From: Rotaria sordida
Taxonomy: Eukaryota > Rotifera > Eurotatoria > Philodinida > Philodinidae
DNA length: 64,000 nucleotides
Reading direction: 5' to 3'
Assembly: GCA_905250125.1 (NCBI GenBank)
Contig: CAJNOL010000039.1
Location: forward strand, 278,457-342,456
A program made the position numbers and the translations under genes. Position 1 is the first letter of the stretch. Every line of letters starts with the position of its first letter. The notes beneath the pieces are model-generated. The model worked only from the letters and a program-made list of their open reading frames with translations, ran no database searches and was not told the origin of the DNA. Below are positions 48,186 through 60,883 of this stretch, piece after piece.

Positions 48186-49934
48186 TAGAGGTGTAAGCCG
48201 TGCGGCTGAGCCGCCGTCGCCGCCGATGAACTCGAAAAATTTTAAGCCGCTGCCGCCGTGAAAGTGGAAATTTTAGAAATTTTTAAGCCGTCGCCGCTGA
48301 GGCACTTTAATTACAGTCGCCGCGCCGCCGATAGTATTCGAAATTTTAAAATTTTCGAGCCGCCGCCGCCGCCGGCAACTATTGAAAATATCGATAACAT
48401 TTCATTTATATTTTCCTTAATTCGATACTTTTACATCTTGGAACCCCAATATATCTCTTTTTTCATTAACTTTCTCGCCTTCACCTTCACTTTCATGCTG
48501 GCTCTCTGACCAATCAGATGTTTGGGGATTGAAATTGTGAATGAACCCTTTATTCTGTGTTGGTTGAAAATTCTAAATTATCATTTTAGTTTATATCTTT
48601 TATATTAGATATATTTATAAATACAAGAAGAGACGAGCATTTTAAATTTTAATTAACAAAAACAAAATAAAAACAACAAACTTGAGTATGCTAGGTGCTT
48701 TTACATATTAACAATCGTGGTGGTGATTTCTCATCTATTATTTATCCTCCCAGGTCGAACATGCACGCTCGTAAACGGTCGTTTACGGAGAAAAACGGAG
48801 ATATACGGAGGTCGTGCACGGCTTCCGCATACGATGCGCGTATACGGAGCGATACGGTGAGAAACGGATTCCGTAAACGGAGATCGTATAAAAATACGGA
48901 ATGATTAAAAGATAAACATGTGTACTCCGTATACGGAGCTATACGCCTGCCGTATACGGTCGTATATCACCGTGCGCGATCGTATCTGGTCGTATACGGC
49001 TACCACAAGCGTACAATTCAATGAACAACACGTTTTGTGCAACTCACACATATTTTTCGAAGAAAAATAGTGAGTATAAGTTTAAATGCGAGATTTTCAG
49101 GCGCATCTTCCCTCATTACAGGCCTTAGCAGCCGTGGTCGAAGGTTAAAGAGCGCTGGACGCAAATTCTGCCATAGTAACCGACATCTAACAAGCATTAG
49201 ACTCCTTTCCCATGATTCCTTAGCAACGGAAAAGAGTACTGAACGGTGTTAACAAACACGGCTCAGATTGTTCTAGAACATTTCAAAGTTTTTCTTGAAA
49301 TTTAAATGGCTGGACTATGTTTTTGAATGTTATATATAGCACAGTTTCTGATTTTTGCTCAAATTAACGAGTATATAATACATATCAAAGATGAATGATG
49401 ACTGGTGATGTATTGATTTACTACGATCGACATATGAGCAACACAAAAAGTATTAATTGATCAAATTCTAACTTGAGAGAACCATCGAAACCAGTATTTT
49501 ATGAGTTTATCAAGGTCCATAGTAGTGCGTTGAGACCTGCCGCAGATACAATGAAGATGTACAACCGGCTAGTTTCTTAAATAAATCATTGGTTAGAACA
49601 AGAACAATAATAATAGTAATAATAATAGTAAATTAGGAAAAACGAAATAAAAAAAAAAAAATCACAAGCGAATGACAACAACGCAAATAAATAATGAAGC
49701 GCCAGTAAAAAAAATAAAAGAAAAAAATTCTGTTAGAAACGCAGAAATAAATAAGACAGATCGATTCTCTAAGGATCGATCATTCTTGAAAAGCAACTAT
49801 TATCTGTTAGATATTATTCACTTTGCGTATTTTGTCTTGTTATGTTGAAGCTAAAGAAGATATAAAGTCCATGACAAATCTCAGTAAAATCACCACTAGA
49901 ATTCTGCTCCCAATAACATATAAATAGATAGATA

Positions 49935-50747
49935 AAGGTTTGTCTAAAAGTTTTGGTATCTCATAGAAAAATTTATTTTCTCTCTCATAACAAATAAAAA
50001 GGGTCAAAATTGGACTGATAGTCAAGCAGTACCTAATGAGTATCAATATAAATGTTCACAACTATAGCTTAAGTTATAGTGAAGATATATAACTTCAAAC
50101 TAAAAGATTTTTTTTTCGCATCATCTAATTAAGTAGCCGGTGCCCATGATAAACAGTCGTATTTTGTATCGTTTTTTCTCAGTTTCTAATATGTTTGTTG
50201 AAAAAAAAATATTAGAAGATGGAGCATCAAAAGATCTATAATCTATAATAGAAAGCTTATTTTATATATGGTCTTTTAGTTTTCAAAATCAGCAGATTTC
50301 GAAGTGAGTGAATTCTGATGTTGCGAAAAAGTTATTTTTTATACATGATAAATTCTTTTTTTCTTTATTTTCTCTTTTTATCATTCTCATCGATTTTGAA
50401 CACTAAAAGACCATATATAAAATAAGCTTTCTATTGTAGATTGTAGATCTTTCGACGCTCCATCTTCTCATATATTTTTTTTCAAGAAACATATTAGAAA
50501 TTGAGAAAAAAAGATAGAAAATACAACCGTTTATCATGGACACCGATTACTTGATTAGATGGTACGAAAAAAATATTTTAGTTTGAAGTTATGTCTTCAC
50601 GACAACTTGAGCTTTAATTGTGAACATTTAGAGTGATACTCTTCTGATATTGCTTGACTATTAGTTCAATTTTGAGCTTTTTTTCATTTTTTATAAGAGA
50701 GAGAAGGGAATTTTTCTGTGAGGTACCAAAACTTTTGGATCAACCTT
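49935..50747. mobile_element. TA-flanked foldback element nested in the CCCAGGTCGA element
   Basis: TA at 49933-49934 and 50748-50749 flanks AAGGTTTGTCTAAAAGTTTT and, reversed, AAGGTTGATCCAAAAGTTTT. Two long arms of about 390 bp (about 49935-50325 and 50365-50747) are diverged reverse complements. The TA duplication suits a Tc1/mariner-type miniature element. There is no coding capacity. Confidence 0.8.
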
Positions 50748-50770
50748 TAGACAGATAGATTGAGAAATAC

Positions 50771-51185
50771 ATAGATAGTTCGATAGATAGTTAGATAGAT
50801 AGATAGTTACGTAAATAGTTAGGTAGATAGATAGTTAGATAGATAGATAGCTACGTAAATAGTTAGGTAGATAGATAGATAGTTACGTAAATAGTTAGGT
50901 AGATAGATAGTTCGATAGATAGTTAGATAGATAGATAGCTACGTAAATAGTTAGGTAGATAGATAGTTCGATAGATAGATAGTTACGTAAATAGTTAGGT
51001 AGATAGATAGTTAGGTAGATAGATAGTTAAGTAGATAGATAGATAGATAGGTAGATAGATAGATAGATAGGTAGGTAAATAGATAGTTAAGTAAATAGTT
51101 AGGTAGACAGATAAGTAGGTAAATAGATAGTTAAGTAAATAGTTAGGTAGATAGGTAGGTACGTAGGTATAGATAGGTAGGTATA
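50771..51185. repeat. GATA-type tandem repeat array
   Basis: Degenerate TAGATAGATAGTTAGG/TACGTAAATAGTTAGG units form about 415 bp of period-4 sequence with higher-order units near 40-60 bp. It begins right after the nested foldback element. Confidence 0.9.
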
Positions 51186-52180
51186 TGTCCTAGTGATAAT
51201 ATCACTGATGTGCGTGTAATTAAAGGTAAAAAGGTCAATATTTTTCCCACGCACGGCAAAACACGATCGTTTACGGCCGTTTACGAAAAAAAATACGGTC
51301 GTTTACGGCCGTAAATGCTCCGTATACGACCTCCGTTTTTCTCCGTATTTCGCCGTATACGGCCACGGAGATATACGATCGTAATACTGGCCCATGTAAT
51401 ACGGTGAAATACGGTCGTATACGGAGCGTATATGGTATGTATACGGTCGTGTACGACGTCGTAAACGGCCGTAAACGATCGTTTACGGAGTTCGTAACGC
51501 TCGACCTGGGCTGGCAATTATATTTATTTTTAATTATAGACTTTTTTTTATTATGTCTAGATGTGAAATAAAGTTTTTCCACATATGTGTTTGAAAATAA
51601 AAAGGCCAAGATATTGAAATAGGCCTTGTCTACACTAAAAATTTTGACGCTGAATTAAGAAACATGATTGGTTGAACAGTTAATAAATATGTAAAACACT
51701 TTTAAAAAGTGCATTAAACTTATTGTACTTTTCAGAACAACATTAAATTCGATGCACCAATCAATGTCTGATTCGATTTTCTAATGAGACTGACACAGTT
51801 TTCAATGGACGAGTCCTCTATGATTAAAGTGAACAAAAACCACGATTCATTTCGAAGTCTAGGATTCTGATTGATGCATTAACTGTCAAATGTAGGCACG
51901 AATTGATGTAACACGAATTTGATACTACATTATATTCCTAGTGTAGATAAGGCCATAGACTAATATTTTTATGATAATGTAGTATTTTTTAAACTTCAAG
52001 CCGCCACCGCTGAGACACTTAAATTGCAGCCGCCGCGCCGCCGATGGTATTCGAAATTTTAAAATTTTCGAGCCGCCGCCGCTGTGTAACCTTAGAATAT
52101 CATATCTGCGCCGCCGAGCATTTTAAAAAAGTTTAAAAAACTGGCGCCGCCGTCGATCAGCCTATCGGCTTACACCTCTA

Positions 52181-53366
52181 CCTACATGTCGAAAATTTTC
52201 AAAAATCCAGTATCTATTTTTTGTTACAGCAACGACTCAAATATCTTGAACAGTTTTCAGTCATCAGCTACTGTCCTGCAAGTAAGTCGGGTACTCGATC
52301 TAGTCCAAAGTATGGGTTCGTCTGCAAACTCATCGGATCAATTCAAGTTCGGGTGTGAGATCATACCTGAACTCGACCCGGCAATTAATGAGATCTCGAC
52401 GTTACAAAATGTTTTAACTTTTTCAAATTGTTAATTTATTTAAAAGCATAGGAATGAAGATCGGAGCAATTTATTGTACTTGAGAACAGATCACAGAAGT
52501 GGAAAGCGATATTGTTTTACTAAAAGAATTTTGTTTTTAATGAAAATCCATCTGTATATGACGATGAACCATATGACGAAGTAATTGTTTACATGGAAAG
52601 GAAAATGAATTATCCAAAAAGTGCACATGTATTATCATGATTGAAAAAAGCATGAATGTATGTATCCACAATTATGACATTTCGCATCAATACTTCGCTT
52701 TATTCGAGCGTCATTAACAACAAGCAAATGTATCCTTATCAAAATTAATCAGATTTTAGAAGCAGAATGACACCAAGTGAATCCTGAATTACTAGCATTT
52801 TTGTAGAATATGAGATAATCTCTTTTCTTTTTATTGCTGTCTATGGAGGAAACTAAATAATATAGTTTTTCATACAAAATAGAAGTTTGAAAATCGTACT
52901 GTGAGAAAGTATCTGTCGGATGTCGATTAGTTCCGATTTCGAAAACTCGTACCAGTGCAGGACACTATCATCAGAGGCAATGGTACCCCAGTCAGTCGAA
53001 TTACACCATTACATATGTAGTCTAACAATAATGAACGCTTCTCATGTAATCGAAATCTATGATCAAATTTTCATCTGATTTCAAATCCAATCATATACAA
53101 GTTTGAAACAATTAAAAAACCATAAAATATCTTCTTATCAAAAACAAAACTTCTTTGAGTTAATCCATGACTCTTTTTCGCTATTTTTTTTTATAAAGAA
53201 AAATTAACTATTTGCACCAAAAATTATATTCAATTTCACACTGTAAAAAAAACGAAGAAATTAATATCAAATGAATAAAGAAAAATTTAATTATTTCTCT
53301 TATCTACGGTACAAAAAAAAGAATTAGAGAAAACATTATAACACATACATAAATTGAGACTAAATA
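52181..53366. other. gene-free spacer downstream of the FHA kinase
   Basis: GC-rich ATCGGATC/GACCCGG words at 52290-52385 and a TGTCCTGCA/TGCAGGACA pair (about 52274 and 52960) hint at another small element, but flanks do not match. No gene was found. Confidence 0.4.
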
Positions 53367-55393
53367 TCAAAATAACCTTTCATAAGGTAAATTTAAATAT
53401 TTTCCTGTTTGTGAATGTATAAGTTTTTGAATTCGTTCAAAACATACACTATCACGAAACCATGTATAACGAAATAATTGATTCATATCTGGTCGAGCAA
53501 ATGTATTCTTTTCTAATGTTTTTATAAGAATTTCTTTAAGATCTCTTTTTGTATGTGATATTGAATTCAATGCACGAATACCTCGTAGACGAAAAATAGT
53601 ATCTCCAACAAAAGCATTCAATAGAGTCATACCGAACGACCAAACCTAAATAAAACAAAAAAAGAACAATTATTTCTTAAATAAAAACAGCTATTTGATT
53701 GATAAAAAAATAACTTCTTATTTGCTCTACACTTATCATATTGTATTGTTTTATTAGTATGATTGTAAGTTATGTAAATAAAAAGAGTAATGCGTAGTTT
53801 TATCTTTCGTTCTTCACACTAAGTCAGATTACTCTTTATCAAAATAATCTTCTACTCGTAAACATCAACAATCATCATTAACATGATAGAATGAACTACA
53901 TTCATTATGTTTAAACAAGTACAGAAAATTTCTTCCTCATAAAGGACATAAATTTTAAATCGAAAAAAAAACGCAATTTCTGCGGGATTAAAATGTGAAA
54001 CATGATGTATCTGTTGTTGTTAACTACAGAATGATTGTTTTTATTCTATCTATGTTAGAACACATCTATTCATCATAAATCCTCCAGCAATACAATAAAG
54101 AAATAGTTCATATATTATAACGAGATTTTATTGATATACGATCTGTGACGCTGGAATAGAATAGTGTTGCTAAGATGTCTCTCACAATCTGTGGATCCAA
54201 ATTTTTACCTTTCTTACTTCAACATTTATTTTAGAAAATTTAAAATTTCATACATCAGCATTTGTTGAATGTCCTGTTTGAAATTGTACTTCGGGTGCCA
54301 TAAATTGTTGTGTACCAGCAATAGTTGTATTTAAATATCTTGATGATGCATAAATATATTTCGCTACACCAAAATCACTTAATTTTGCAATTGTTTCTCT
54401 TTCATTTGACATAAGAAGAACATTAGCTGGTTTTATATCACGATGAACCTAAAATAATAATAATAATAATAATAAAAGAATATTTGAAATAAATATTTTA
54501 TATTTATTATAACTATTTTAATTCGATGTAAATATGTAAGTGCACAAGCAATTTGATAAAAAATAAATTTACATTCATCTTCTGTCATAATATATGTTTT
54601 ATGTATACGATCAAATAATGAACCACCACTAGCATATTCCATTTCAACAAATAGATCTGATTTTTCATGATAAACATTAAAGCGACGAAGTATACATGGA
54701 TGATCAACACTACCATGAATAGATCTTTTATTTCAAAAACAAAAATTTTCAATTAAAAATTCTTTAAATAATAAAATTTTTTTACACTTCTCGATAAAGA
54801 TATTTTGAAAAGCCAGGACCAATTTGTTTTTCACATTGATCTTTATTTATAATTTTTATTGCATGATATGTTTGTGTTACATATGATATAGCTTTATAAA
54901 CATCTGCAAATGAACCTGAACCAAGTAAATTAGCTTTTAAATATCGTTCATCAAGATCAATAACACCAAATAAACCTGATAAATGAATAAATCTATATGC
55001 ACGATTTTCTTTTAAAGCAAGTGAACTAAAAATTTCTTTTCTTTTTTTTTTTGAAGAAAAAACAAAATATTGTTTAACTTACATAATATGTTCATTATTT
55101 TGAAACGAAATTTTTGAATTATGAACAAGTTCACCATCAATATAACAACCATTTCTACTAACATCTCGAAAAACTATTGATCGATTATTATTATTTATAT
55201 ATTCGATTATAAAATGTTTCGAACTTAAATGAATAAAATATTCATGTTGTCGAAGATCATTTGAATCTAATACAATATCACATTCAGTTGGATGACGTCC
55301 AATTATATATGATGATTTTGTTAAAATTCCACGAGGATATATATTATTAATTGGTTCTAAATAACCCCATGGAATTGTTGAAGATAAAGCCAT
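53367..55393 (-). CDS. FHA-domain Ser/Thr protein kinase, CHK2/RAD53-like
   Basis: Five exons (55083-55393, 54786-55025, 54514-54724, 54254-54448, 53367-53645) total 1236 nt, 411 residues. The start is the ATG at 55393. An N-terminal FHA phospho-peptide-binding domain shows YIIGRHPTECDIVLDSND, SSKHFIIEY and FRDVSRNGCYIDGELV. The kinase domain follows: LLGSGSFADVYKA, YHAIKIINK, VHRDIKPANVLL, LSDFGVAKY, GTQQFMAPEV and DVWSFGMTLLNAF. Catalytic Lys, HRD Asp and DFG Asp are all present. FHA followed by kinase is the layout of the DNA-damage checkpoint kinases CHK2, Rad53 and Dun1. The N-terminal SQ/TQ cluster of CHK2 is absent, and the activation segment is diverged, so a damage role is an inference. 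Confidence 0.85.
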
Positions 55394-56774
55394 TTATTAA
55401 AAAAACAAAAATTTACAACTGTTGATTCAAATTGATGAAAGTAAACGAATCGAATGGATAGACGGAGTGAAAAGAGGAAGGGGAAAGAGAGAGCGAGAGA
55501 AAAATCAAGTGACCGTCGGGCAATGTTGTCGTTAGAAATTGGCATTACTTTCCTCTTTTTCGTCATTCTCTCCTTTTGCATATATATGTGAAGTGTGTGA
55601 TAAACGATTATTTATTCAAACAATACACAACAGTTTTAACAAGATTTTTTTCGTATATATTTTGTTCTATTTCCCAATAATCAATCGAACTTTCATCGCT
55701 AAAGATATGATAAATAAGAGTATGTCGAATAGATATTTTTCATAATGAATGTCATTCAAAAGTGTGTAAATTGATTATTATCTTAATTGAAAACTATCTT
55801 ATAACATAACGGTTAATATAAAATGAAATAGATTGTATAGAACTCTATAAGGAATATATGTATAGATGAAGTAACATAAGATGTATTTGTTGTTAATATA
55901 TCTTCAAATGAATAAATATGTAAATATAACGAATGCAATCTTTTCAAAATGATTGACGAATAAGAGTTTCATTTTATGAAAAATAATCTACTGTTAAATT
56001 TACCTTAAAGTTTATTTTCAATATTTTTATTTGATAAGTTAGAAATGTTAAAATATTCTTTATTAGAACTATAGAAAACTTTTTTTTTATTTTTTCACTA
56101 TTTACCTACATTGATATTTGATTATTGATGACTTCTACTATTCAAAAATTTTCTGATTAGTTATGATATACGGATACAATTTATTCTTACTTTTAAAATT
56201 GAGATCGAATTGAATAGATCAGAGCTCTGAATGGAATGTAATGAATCTTCTGTTCCATGAAATTTTCATATTTTTGTTTTGCTTCTCTCGTAAAAAACAC
56301 AAACTCTTTTTTTACATTCAACAATTTTTTCTCTCGTATGTTAACCTTAGTTTGTCTTGTTTTTAGATTATGATTTATATTTATCAATACCGTTTGTCAG
56401 GAAAAAATACGATCATATGTCGTCCGTTATTTGTTTTTTGTATTGGGTCCCATTTTTTCTTATTATACTTTTTTGGAAACAATGTAATTAAGAAGCTTAT
56501 TCAACTGGAAAGAAGTATACGTACATCACTACATTACGGAGCAAAGAATATGAAAAAAAAAAAAACTTGGAGAACGAACATTTTCTTTTTTATTCGGTGT
56601 GTTCGTTCGATATAATTATGACATATGTATCGCGTGATACTCGTTAGAGTCTACAAATAACCCGGTTTTTTGTAGACAATAGTAATGTGTTTATAATGTA
56701 GTTGGTGATTAAACAGAGGTAAAGCATAGATATTTAATCAGTATACTACAATACAATATTTATTTCTATTAAAA
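55394..56774. other. divergent promoter region between FHA kinase and CERK
   Basis: This 1.4 kb spacer lies between two genes read away from each other, so both promoters should lie here. It is AT-rich with no defined repeat or conserved frame. Confidence 0.5.
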
Positions 56775-59693
56775 ATGCCATCAATTTTATATTCTACGAC
56801 ATGTTATATAAAAAATGATCTCTATCATTTAAGAATATGTGTTGATAATAATGATCAAAATTCCACTAATACCCAAATAACAACAGATTCATCTACATCG
56901 ATACCTAATGATATTACAATTGATAGTATTATACCTTCATTAACTCGATTACATTTGATACCAGTAAACGAGCAAAAACTTACACTCGTCCCTAGGGAAA
57001 TTATTCTTGATCATATACTTAGTGTTAAACAAACAAATACAAGATTAAATGGAAATAGAAAACATTCTAGTGATATTAGTGAAATAAATAATATAAATTT
57101 TACTAGAACATCATCTATTGAACAATCACGACGAACAAGTTATTCAACGTTGAGTTCACTTATTTCAACAGTTACAGTACCACGAATATCAACAATACGT
57201 CGACCACCTAGTCTCGCAAGATTGTTTTCTATTCAATCACGTAGAGATAGTGAAGCTCATTTAATGCATAAAACATTAGTTAAATTAAGTTATGTTGATG
57301 TATCAAATTCAATACGATGGAATATAAAAAGATTAGAAATTGAAGTTGATACAAAAGATATAGCAGATACATTACAGTTAAAAGTAAATTTATGTTTATC
57401 AACACTTAAACAACGACCACATCGTTTATTAGCCTTTGTTAATCCATTTGGCGGTAAAGGTAATGAAGACAATGTTTTTTTCTTGTGAATCTGTTAGATC
57501 TTTTCACGCTACTTATACAATATATATATATGTTTTATACATCAGACAAACATGTGACTCCTTCAATTAAGAATATTTATCTATGCTTTCAAAATAATAT
57601 TTAAGAAAAAACCAAAAAGAGCCATACTTGAACATGATTTCGATCATATTATCGAAAAAAATATGTCTAAAGATCGGCTTACAGTAAATCGTCTCTTGTT
57701 TACACTAGTCAATTGAGTTTTACGATATGTTTACTTGTTTTTTGTAGATAACACTAGTTTTCAAGGTCTGTTTACTTTCTTCGAGGTTTATCATATATTA
57801 TAATCAATTTTCGTGTATTTTTGCACCCTGATACCTTGAAAAGTACACTTTTTGTATCTAATCGAAAGTCAACCAATGATAAAATTTGTTGAATTAAATT
57901 GATGCTAGTCTTTACTGTATAGAGTGTAACAAAACCATTACACCCCCTTCTGCAACTTAAAATATAAATGATATCATAAAGTATTTTATACCAAATCAAT
58001 ACTCATCAAAAACTAGACATATAAGTGTAATTAGAGCAATTATTACCTATAAAATTATTGAAATGTCTTGAAATTGCATGCTCAAATGTACTTGTACTTT
58101 ATGATTTTCATTCCTTATTTACATATTTTCATAATAACTAATAGCAAATTCATAATGTCTGTCAAAAACTGAATCTATAGACATGTCATTTATATAATTT
58201 TAATGAAAAGAAAAATTTTGTTTTGGACTGTAGTCCAAACGAAAGCATTTGATTAATACGAAAAATGTTCTTTTTGTTTATTATCTAGGTCGAGCACGAT
58301 TCGTATATGATAAAACAGTATTACCTATATTTGAAGAAGCAAATATTATTGTTAAATCAATATATACACAACGTGCAAATGAAGCAAAAGACTATTTGAT
58401 TAATGAAGATTTGAATGAATATGATGGTGTTATTTGTGTTGGTGGTGATGGAATGTTTTCAGAATTATGTCAAGGACTTTTATTACGAACATCTCAAGAA
58501 GCACAATTAAATATCAATGATCCACAAGTAAATATAACTCAACCTAAGTTAAGAATTGGTATTATACCAGCTGGTTCAACAGATGCTATTGTTTTTGGTA
58601 CAACAGGTCTTAATGATCCAATAACAAGTACATTACAAATTATTGTTGGTGAAACACTTTCAATTGATATAGCAACAGTAAAACGATTATATCTAATATT
58701 TTTATTTGTATTTCTTTTTTATTTTTGTTAAAGATTCATAATGAACAAGGATTTGTACGTTTTATGGCAGCAATGCTTGCATATGGATTTTTTGGTGATA
58801 TTATTCATCAATCAGATAAATGGCGTTTTCTAGGTCCATTAAGATATGATGTTGCTGGATTTTGTCAATTTATTCTTAATAGATCATATGATACTGAAGT
58901 AATAGTTACATTAGCATCTTCAGATTCATCACAATCAACATTACCAATGAGTAATGTTAATCATGAAGTTGAATCATCTGCTATGTCTGATTCACAACAC
59001 TTAACAAATAATACTAATTCAGAAACAATTGGAAATAATCAAATAGATAATACAATAAAAGTTCTTGGAAAACTTGTTCTATCAACATCAGTATTTTGTA
59101 AAAGACATTGTGAAAAATGTGCTGAACGAAAAAATCATAATGCTAATAAAACAAATTCATCATTAGAAATCACACGTCGAGGAAAATATACAACAATAAA
59201 TTGTCTTAATATGCCATGTCGAACTGCAAAAAGTAAATTTGGAATATCACCATTTGTTCATTTAGGTATGTTTATTTTATTATAATATAATTCTTATAAA
59301 AATAATTAATTAGGCGACGGATCATTCGATGTAATTCTTGTTAAACGTTCTTGGCGTACAGGTTTTTTACGTTTTCTTTGGCAAGTTGCTAATGATAGTC
59401 GATCTATAGAAAATTTACCTAATGTCGAACGATATCGTGTTAGTGAAGTTGTTATACGCCCAATACATATAAATCAAAAACGATGTGGTAATTGGGCATG
59501 TGATGGTGAATTATTATGCGGTAATGAAATAAAAATTCGTATTCATCGTCAAGTACTTAATCTTTTTGCTTCGGGTATACAATTTGACAACATTGAAGAA
59601 AATACTTCAAAAAAAGAAAAACAAAAAACTAAATGTGGTTCGCTTTTTCGATGTAAAAAACGTAAACATTGCAAAAAGGATATAAATCCTTAA
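56775..59693 (+). CDS. CERK: ceramide kinase
   Basis: Ceramide kinase phosphorylates ceramide to ceramide-1-phosphate on membranes. The exons are 56775-57459, 58289-58677, 58734-59265 and 59314-59693, 661 residues. The N-terminal PH-like region is diverged and has a Ser-rich insert. The diacylglycerol-kinase-type catalytic domain begins FVNPFGGKGRARFVYDKTVL and carries GVICVGGDGMFSELCQGLLL, RIGIIPAGSTDAI and LAYGFFGDIIHQSDKWRFLG, then PLRYDVAGF. The CERK-typical Cys cluster is present as CKRHCEKC, followed by HLGDGSFDVILVKRSWRTGF, then NWACDGELL. These separate it from sphingosine kinase and CERKL. A basic Cys-containing tail (CKKRKHCKK) ends the protein. Intron 1 is 829 bp; the others are about 50 nt. 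All key residues appear intact. Confidence 0.92.
57460..58288 (+). other. CERK intron 1
   Basis: It is much longer than the other CERK introns. No open exon, inverted-repeat ends or matched target duplication was found in it. Confidence 0.5.
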
Positions 59694-60245
59694 ATATTCT
59701 ATATATATATATTTTTTTCAAATATGTTTTCGTCAAATTTTTTCGTCTTCAATATACTAGTAGCAAGTAGATATTTTTTCAATTAAAAATAAATAAAATA
59801 TATACATAAATATGTGTATTTTCTTTAATTATATTTCATTGTTTTCTGGGTTTTTTTCAATGAAACGTTAATCAAATTTTGAAAAAAAATTCAAAAATTC
59901 TTTCTCTTGTATCGGATATAGAACATTAAGAAAATAAATTGAATTCAGATTATCAAATTTGCACTGAAATCAAGTATTTTCAAAAAAAAACATGACATTT
60001 TTACATAACGATAAATTGATAGAAATCAATTGATTTCTTTTTTTGTTAATTTCTAATTACAATAATTTTTCTCGTAATGAACCATAAAAGAAAAATATTT
60101 GATTCATATCTAAGAAAAAAAAATTTTTTTTTTAAATTGATTTATTAAAATATTTTGTAATAATTAATTATTACTTTTAAAACAAATAATATTCAAGAAA
60201 ATGTAAAGAAAACCTATAAAAAATTCAATATTAATTAGAATATGA
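59694..60245. other. CERK 3' flank
   Basis: AATAAA-type signals (about 59787-59795) follow the stop. The rest is AT-rich sequence without features. Confidence 0.45.
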
Positions 60246-60364
60246 CAGAGGTGAGTAAGTACGAGAACGGTTTCTTTTCTTCTCCCACACTCTCAGAATA
60301 TAAATGCCGGCTATCGGCCTAAGAATACTTGTACAAGTACGTTATTCCCACTTGTTCACCTCTC
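60246..60364. mobile_element. 119-bp hAT-type miniature element with perfect 8-bp duplication
   Basis: Ends are CAGAGGTGAGTAAGT and, reversed, GAGAGGTGAACAAGT. The exact 8-mer GAATATGA flanks both sides (60238-60245 and 60365-60372). There is no coding capacity. Its AGAGGTG start resembles the start of the large hAT copies (TAGAGGTG). Confidence 0.9.
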
Positions 60365-60883
60365 GAATATGAAAACACAAAGATTGAAGCAATTGTTAAC
60401 TTTATTTTTTACTGACAGAAATTTTGAAAAAGTTCAACACTGATGTTAAATAGTTTATATTATGATGAAATATTTCAAATTCAAAGTCATGTGATAAAAT
60501 ATTAGTTATAATTATGAAAAGACTATTACTCTAATTTGCGAATAGCATGTTTTATGGTTATTAGTCAAAGAAAATCTTGACACTGACTTTGCACAAGGTT
60601 AAATTACGTCAATATTGTTTTTCACATTTACCTCGATGAAATATATATATATAAAATACCTAAAATTATAAGAATTATGAATTATATATTCAATCTATTA
60701 TCTAAATAACAAGATCTTATATCGAGTCATTGTTTAATTATAGATGAATGAAAATAACAAAAATTTATGTTATTTGCTTCTTTATATTTATTGTTATTGC
60801 AATTAGACAAAATGTTCAAATGTTATAAACAAATAAATCCTTGAATATTAAGAAAAATAAAAAAAGGAAAAAATAATGTTTTT

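Larger units (their letters stand above)
48749..51510. mobile_element. 2.76 kb element with CCCAGGTCGA ends and ACGG-rich arms
   Basis: The left end is CCCAGGTCGAACATGCACGC and the right end, reversed, CCCAGGTCGAGCGTTACGAA. Each is followed by about 250 bp crowded with TTTACGG, CCGTATACGG and similar words. Comparison with the uninterrupted left hAT copy shows the exact empty site (ATCCTGGCAAT) and a 2-bp CT duplication on insertion. No transposase is visible in the interior, which holds an AT-rich segment, a nested foldback and a GATA array. A diverged ACGG-rich relative lies at 17875-18125. Confidence 0.85.
48186..52180. mobile_element. hAT-like non-autonomous element, right copy, split by a second transposon
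   Basis: The ends are the same as those of the 26499-27723 copy, and the same GCCGCC-rich subterminal regions are present. Removing the insertion (48749-51510 plus a 2-bp duplication) leaves about 1231 bp, aligned to the left copy with few differences. Left flank is CGTATATA (48178-48185) and right flank CCTACATG (52181-52188). These do not match each other but match the opposite flanks of the left copy. Confidence 0.85.

Noticed and set aside
48695..49252. Arg-rich frames in the left ACGG arm, and similar minus-strand frames at 51271-51609.
   Set aside because: They are translations of ACGG/CCGT repeats and have no domain or start context.
50771..51185. CRISPR-like array.
   Set aside because: Period-4 GATA simple sequence with no unique spacers, in an animal genome.
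52266..52970. A further hAT element with TGTCCTGCA ends.
   Set aside because: Only nine terminal bases match and the flanking 8-mers disagree.
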